Origin: Uliginosibacterium sp.
GTDB taxonomy: Bacteria > Pseudomonadota > Gammaproteobacteria > Burkholderiales > Rhodocyclaceae
DNA: 23,988 nt
Direction of reading: 5' to 3'
Assembly: GCA_016718265.1 (NCBI GenBank)
Contig: JADKDZ010000016.1
Span: 1-23,988, forward strand
A model generated the notes under the pieces. The model was not told the DNA's origin. It made no database searches and was given only the letters and a program-made list of their open reading frames with translations. The translations under genes were made by a program, and so were the position numbers. Shown piece by piece: positions 19,548 to 23,988 of this stretch (positions are counted from its first letter, which is position 1; every line of letters begins with the position of its first letter).

Positions 19548-20912
19548 ATGCCAGTCACCGTTCCAGGTCTCCCCTTCGACTTCATCCAGACAGACGTTGC
19601 AGCCGGCACCGTGGGCTTCGTGTTCAAGTCCACTGCCGACGCCTTCTACTACGATGGTTCCACTGTAACCAAGATCACGGACGGAGATTACCCAGCAACC
19701 ACCGTCCGAGGCATCGCCTATCTGGACGGAACCTACTACGTCATGGACCCAGATGGACAGATCTTCGGCTCCGACCTCAACACCCCGACCGCCTGGACAG
19801 CCCTCAATATGCTGGTTGCCCAGATGGAGCCGGACGGTGGGATGGCCCTCGCGAGGCTCCTCAACTACATCGTGGCCTTTGGCACCTACACGACTGAGTT
19901 CTTCTTTGACGCCGGGAACCCTGCTCCAGGATCGCCGCTAGCTCCGTACTCCTCCGGGATGCTCAACATCGGTTGCGCCTCAGCCGGATCGGTCGTGCAG
20001 ACCAACAACCAGCTCTTCTTCATCGGGGTGACGAAGCAGCGGGGACGCTCGGTCTACACCCTGACGGGGACCACGCCGCAGATCATCTCCACTCCGTCCA
20101 TCGAGCGGATTCTGAACTCCGACGACCTAAGTTCGGTGTTCGCCTTCTGCATCAAGATCGCAGGTCACAACTTCTACGTTCTGACGCTTGTCGACTCTGA
20201 CATTACCCTGGCGTGTGACCTGACCACTGGAGACTGGAAGGAATGGACCAGCCTCACCGCGGCCTCCCCGGTCACGATTAGTAGCCTGACCTACAGCAGC
20301 TCCACCGGCCTGTGTTCCGCCACAACCTCCGGGGCGCACAACCGCTCGGACGGAGATCCGGTCACGATCGCCGGAGCTACGCAGACGGAGTACAACGGAG
20401 CTGTCAATGTGACATACGTCGATGCGACGCACTTCACCTACGTCCCGCTGTCCGTCCCGAGCGTCACCCCAGCAACCGGCTCTCCGACAGTGACCGGCTA
20501 CACCTCCGGCGCTTTCATCGGACGGTTCTACGCAGGCTTCGGCAACATCGAACTCGTCCAGGATGCGGCAGGCAACCTCTACACCCTCTCCCCGGACGTG
20601 TATCAGGACAATGGAGTGCCGATCGACGTTCATATCCGCACGCCGCTGATCGACGGAGGCACCAACGATAAGAAGTTCTTCTCGAAGCTCCAGATCATCG
20701 GGGACTCCACCGACACCCAGGTGTTCGTCCGCTACAGCGGTGACGACTACCAGACCTGGACGAAGTATCGGGCAGCTAACCTCGGGCTGCGTCGTGCGGC
20801 CCTCCACCGCCTGGGCCAAGACCGTCGCCGGGCGTTTGAACTTCGGCACACAGACAATACGCCGCTTCGTCTCGAAGCACTGGAACTAACCGTTAAAGTG
20901 GGGAACAACTGA
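19548..20912 (+). CDS. P22 gp10-like packaged-DNA stabilisation protein, body
   Basis: The start is ATG 19548 behind AAAGGA; the open frame extends back to 19449 inside the preceding gene. The 454-residue product reads STADAFYYDGSTVTKITDGD, GIAYLDGTYYVMDPDGQIFG, MLVAQMEPDGGMALARLLNY, TEFFFDAGNPAPGSPLAPYS, and ends FELRHTDNTPLRLEALELTV. These are repeated strands of the gp10-like tail-neck protein that plugs the portal channel after packaging. The usual N-terminal 'TPL...RPGL' module is missing here and is supplied by the two preceding ORFs. An inserted Ig-like segment (~235-310, VTIAGATQTEYNGAVNVTYV) interrupts the body. Confidence 0.8.
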   Translation: MPVTVPGLPFDFIQTDVAAGTVGFVFKSTADAFYYDGSTVTKITDGDYPATTVRGIAYLDGTYYVMDPDGQIFGSDLNTPTAWTALNMLVAQMEPDGGMALARLLNYIVAFGTYTTEFFFDAGNPAPGSPLAPYSSGMLNIGCASAGSVVQTNNQLFFIGVTKQRGRSVYTLTGTTPQIISTPSIERILNSDDLSSVFAFCIKIAGHNFYVLTLVDSDITLACDLTTGDWKEWTSLTAASPVTISSLTYSSSTGLCSATTSGAHNRSDGDPVTIAGATQTEYNGAVNVTYVDATHFTYVPLSVPSVTPATGSPTVTGYTSGAFIGRFYAGFGNIELVQDAAGNLYTLSPDVYQDNGVPIDVHIRTPLIDGGTNDKKFFSKLQIIGDSTDTQVFVRYSGDDYQTWTKYRAANLGLRRAALHRLGQDRRRAFELRHTDNTPLRLEALELTVKVGNN

Positions 20913-22028
20913 TGCAACTCCTCAGTGATATGTTGGCTGAAGAAGCCTTCAACAAGCAAGCAGCTACGGCTGGGTACGTCTATCGAGACGGGAGTTATCA
21001 TCCGGCTGCATCGGTCGCTCGGTATGATGCTATGCCGAGAAACTACCGAACCGACACGATGGCTCCCGGAACTGAGTCGCGGTCAAGTCGAATCGCAATT
21101 GCAGCAGACCCAGATGCGCTCTACGACCGGGACTCAACAGAACTTCGCCATCGACCAGCAGCAAGGTCTCCTGAACGACAATCGGCAGCAGCAGGGTCTG
21201 GCCCTCGGCCAACGCAATGCAGCGGTCGGGGATGCGCTCAACAACGCTCAACGGACAACCGGCCCCGGTCAGAGCACCTACGACCAACGCCTGCAGCAGA
21301 TGATGAACGGCACCTTCGCTCCGGATGATCCATCGTACCAGTGGCGAGTTCAGCAAGGCATGACCAATCTCGGACGGTCCCAGGCAGCCAAGGGGATGCT
21401 CGGTAGCGGGAACATGGCCGCGGAACTCCTGACCTACGGGCAAGGCATGGCCAGCCAGGAATACGGGGCGCAGTTCAACCGTCTGCTGGCGGCCTCGCAG
21501 AACGCCACGGCTCAATACACCAATGCCTACAGTGTGCTGAATCAGATGATGCAGCAACAACAGGGCCAGCAACAACAGGGCAATGCGAATCAACTGACGG
21601 CCCAGGGTTGGGGCCAAACGGCTCAAGGCTGGGGCAGCCAGAATCTCGGGATCATGAATGCTGATACCAGTCGGTATGGGGTAACATCCAATGCGGCTAA
21701 TCAGGCTGGACAGCTCGGCTTACAGCGTGACCAGTTCAACGCGCAGCAGACTCGCCTGGACAACGCCGACCGGGGATCGGGAGATGCGTTGATGCGGGGA
21801 GCTGGGGCGTATGGCGGAAGCAACGCTGGACAAGCTTACGTGCAGCCTGCGCCAACCTACGGATACCAGAGTCCGTCGTCAGGTGGTTCTGTCCAGAACA
21901 ATGTAGCTTCGCAGCTTCCGAGTGGAACAGGCTACATCACCAATAACCAGACTGGACAGACCACGCAGCTCGGGCAGACGTCCCCCTTCACCAACGACTA
22001 CGGCTACGAAGCCGTCTACGGAGACTAG
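20912..22028 (+). CDS. gp7-like DNA-ejection protein, Gln-rich; apparent +1 shift at ~21066
   Basis: ATG 20912 overlaps the preceding stop (TGATG). The first frame reads MQLLSDMLAEEAFNKQAATA ... YRTDTMAP, then fails. The next frame continues ELSRGQVESQLQQTQM. Removing one base of CCCG (21065-21068) joins them into about 371 residues. The diagnostic part is DDPSYQWRVQQGMTNLGRSQ, AAKGMLGSGNMAAELLTYGQ, GMASQEYGAQFNRLLAASQN, typical of podoviral DNA-transfer proteins (P22 gp7-type in function). A poly-Gln stretch (MMQQQQGQQQQ) and a Gly/Ser/Gln tail follow. It is probably packaged in the capsid and ejected to help DNA cross the cell envelope. Confidence 0.75.
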
Positions 22029-22029
22029 C

Positions 22030-23078
22030 ATGGCTGAAGTCACTGGCTACTACGGCGGCTACCTCAACGCGCTCAGCACAATCTCCGGGGTGGATGAAGC
22101 CAACAATCGCATTGCTGCGCGTAACCAGCAGATGCAACTTGCGGCCAAGCAGGATCGGCTCAGCGATCAGTCGCGAGCGACCCTGGCCCAGGCCTTCCGC
22201 CAGCAACAACAGAACTCCACCGTGTTGGATCGGTTTGGGCTGGAGGACTCCACCGCCGAACAGTACCGATCGGCCGGTCGAGCTGTCATGGCCACCGATC
22301 CGAGTGCTGGGCTTAACCTGCTCCGCGAGGGGGATTCGCTCAAGAATCAGACCTCAAGTCGTCGAATCGAAGCCGCCAGGGTCGAGATGATCAAGCAGGA
22401 TCGCCTCGCCTCGCTCGCCGGGATGGTCAGCGACCAGACGGGACTCGACGAGTACGTGGCGGGGAAAGCGGCTCTCGGGGAGGTGATCCCGCAACAGTAT
22501 CGGACCTGGGGACCGGAAACCGAAGCGTGGCTGGAGCGGCAAAACGCCCTGGGAGTCCCGGCGTCGAAGGCTGCCAACCTCGCCCTGCGCACCAGGAAGA
22601 TGGAGCTGGACGAGGCCGAGCGTTCGCGTAAGGCGGAGATCGAACTCGAGAAACGTGCCTTGTCCGAAGCCAAGGAAGCCCGCCTCCAGGCCGGCCACTC
22701 CACCCGCAGTCTCGCCCAGGCTACCCCTCGCGGTGAGATGGCTGAGGCCAACGAGGTTGCGACACTGACCAGTCTTGACCCAGACGGTCTGTTCAAGAAG
22801 ATGGATCTCGGCGGCCAGCGTGAAGCGGCAAAGGACGTCTATCTCCGCGCGAAGCAGGCCATGACCAAGAACCCGAAGCTCGATCCGGAGGAGGCGCTTA
22901 ACGAGGCTCGTATGGGTGTGCTGGCTGAGATCGCCCCGGGGAGTATATGTGGAACAAGCCCACTCGGGTACGCGGAAAGGCCTCCACCTCCGAGTCAACC
23001 CGTCCCGCCAAGATGGAGGTGAATGGAGAAGTCTGGCAACTTCAGCCTAACGGCAAGTATCGTAAAGCGGGGAACTAA
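22030..23078 (+). CDS. Internal virion / ejection protein, apparent -1 shift at ~22940
   Basis: The start is ATG 22030, 1 nt after the preceding stop. The sequence is mostly helical: MAEVTGYYGGYLNALSTISG, then NNRIAARNQQMQLAAKQDRL, then ATLAQAFRQQQQNSTVLDRF, with later coiled coil DEAERSRKAEIELEKRALSE. At GGGG (22938-22941) the literal frame turns Pro-rich and stops at 23022. The alternative frame gives EYMWNKPTRVRGKASTSEST, then WQLQPNGKYRKAGN, ending at TAA 23078, 1 nt before the next ATG. One added G yields about 349 residues. The pattern and position suggest a second ejection (internal core) protein. The residue composition supports this but no motif is diagnostic. Confidence 0.7.
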
Positions 23079-23079
23079 C

Positions 23080-23988
23080 ATGGAAGAACTGACCTTCGAG
23101 CAACTGCAATCTCGCCAAAGCGGAAAACTTGCGCCGCGAGCCACCGCTTCCCCAGACGACGAGGAGCTGACCTTCGACCAACTCCAGGCCAAGGCTGCAG
23201 CGTCCACCTCCGATCCAAGCTACGCCAACACCGATCTCAAGTACGCGGCTGAGCGATACCTCCCCAAGGCCGCTGCCAACGCGGTCGAGGGCTGGTATAA
23301 TCGGAGTGCCGCTCGATCTGCCGGCGGCTGGATGATGGAGAAGCTCGTCTCCCTAACCTCCGAGGGGAAGAAGGCTGTCGATGAACTCGACCGCCCCAAG
23401 GCTGAGAAGAACGACGAGTCCTTCATGGAGACGGTGGCCAGCACCCTGGGCTACATGGCCGCAAACCCAGGGCACACACTCTCCGAGATGGGCAAGGACC
23501 TTGCAGCCAACCCCGAGCTTCTTGGCATCGGTTCCTTCGGGGCTGTGCGCGGGGCCGCTCGCCTTGCGGACATGGCCAAGCTTGGGCGGGCTGGCCGCGT
23601 CGCAGCAACCATCGGCGGAAGCGCAGCGGAGGGGGCCGTCCTCATGGGACTGTCGGACACCGCCCTGCAGCTGAAGAACGACGAGATGGACTGGAAACGG
23701 ACCGGCGTAGCTGCGGCGACTGGCGCTATCATGGCCCCGGTCATGCACGGAGCTGTGTCGGGCCTGAAGAAGCTTCACGACCTGTGGAAAAACGGCAAGC
23801 CGGTTGAGGCTCCCCCGACTCCCGAGGAACCTCTTCCCCCGCACCCAGGAGATATTGACTTCGACCGGCCACTGACCGCGGCCGAGGCTGACGCTCGCAC
23901 CAAGAAGGGGACGGTGAAGCGCAACGGCCAGCCGTACAAATCCATGCGGGAAGTTCCGCCGGGTGAGCTGGCCTCCGTCATCAAGGGC
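23080..23988 (+). CDS. Large internal virion protein, N-terminal part (continues past right edge)
   Basis: ATG 23080 follows GGGGAA, and the frame is open for 303 codons to the window end. It starts with a tandem short motif, MEELTFEQLQ and DEEELTFDQLQ, separated by a linker KLAPRATASP. The first motif is common at the N-terminus of podoviral internal/ejection proteins and may be a packaging or docking tag (inference). A helical middle follows (ESFMETVASTLGYMAANPGH), then a Gly/Ala-rich hydrophobic stretch (LLGIGSFGAVRGAARLADMA ... AATIGGSAAEGAVLMGL) that could insert in membranes, and a Pro-rich section (APPTPEEPLPPHPGD). Any enzymatic domain lies beyond the window. Confidence 0.75.
   Translation, partial: MEELTFEQLQSRQSGKLAPRATASPDDEELTFDQLQAKAAASTSDPSYANTDLKYAAERYLPKAAANAVEGWYNRSAARSAGGWMMEKLVSLTSEGKKAVDELDRPKAEKNDESFMETVASTLGYMAANPGHTLSEMGKDLAANPELLGIGSFGAVRGAARLADMAKLGRAGRVAATIGGSAAEGAVLMGLSDTALQLKNDEMDWKRTGVAAATGAIMAPVMHGAVSGLKKLHDLWKNGKPVEAPPTPEEPLPPHPGDIDFDRPLTAAEADARTKKGTVKRNGQPYKSMREVPPGELASVIKG
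23128..23142 (+). repeat. Third copy of the 15-bp CTTGCGCCGCGAGCC repeat
   Basis: Identical to 13577-13591 and in the same coding phase (KLAPRA), in a linker of the last gene, with no other similarity to the scaffold gene around it. Confidence 0.7.

Noticed and set aside
4447..23078. Interpretation of all frame breaks as genome-wide programmed frameshifting
   Set aside because: The shifts go both ways (+1 and -1), several fall in plain C or G runs, and there is no common slippery motif or downstream structure, which fits sequence error better.
1..23988. Search by eye for tRNA genes, CRISPR arrays, insertion sequences, integrase or reverse-transcriptase genes
   Set aside because: No cloverleaf, regular spacer array, transposase or reverse-transcriptase motif was recognised. 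A tRNA missed by eye cannot be excluded.

Overview
This window looks like about half of the genome of a GC-rich, short-tailed (podovirus-type) phage with a P22-like head and neck module. The support is a coherent late operon: small and large terminase, P22-type portal, GroES-like cochaperonin, scaffolding protein, decoration-type protein, HK97-fold-type major capsid protein, P22 gp4-like and gp10-like head-completion proteins, and gp7-like DNA-ejection proteins. I see no integrase, repressor, polymerase or lysin here. Sigma70-type promoters and an rrn-like boxA suggest a proteobacterial host; this is inference.

Layout. (1) Positions 1-2742, minus strand: tightly coupled small genes (four ATGA/GTGA overlaps) for mostly unknown proteins, including three with membrane or signal segments and one helix-turn-helix protein. 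(2) Positions 2743-3530: no convincing gene. It holds an imperfect inverted repeat with G/C-tract arms around an A+T-rich core. (3) Positions 3531-4975, minus strand: four small unknown genes. Three are served by an identical ribosome-binding module (ACTGGAGGATTGAG). (4) Positions 4976-5668: a divergent control region. It has two near-identical minus-strand promoters, a leader with a boxB-like hairpin followed by a boxA-like antitermination site, GACGCGC iteron-like repeats, and a plus-strand promoter. (5) Positions 5669-8313, plus strand: collagen-like and tail-fibre genes. (6) Positions 8340-23988, plus strand: packaging, head, neck and ejection genes, running off the right edge.

The plus strand reads as one long late transcription unit in which most genes overlap or are a few bases apart. 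Two leaders after the capsid gene can fold so that the ribosome-binding site of the next gene is paired. The gp10-like stabilisation gene appears as three consecutive ORFs: two related N-terminal modules, the second with a lower-GC insert, then the beta-propeller-like body.

At least eight genes, including terminase, portal, a decoration protein and two ejection proteins, are interrupted by an apparent single-base frameshift, several of them in G or C runs. No in-frame nonsense mutations accompany them. The simplest reading is insertion/deletion error in the sequence, so the broken genes are annotated here as their probable intact forms, with the shift position given.
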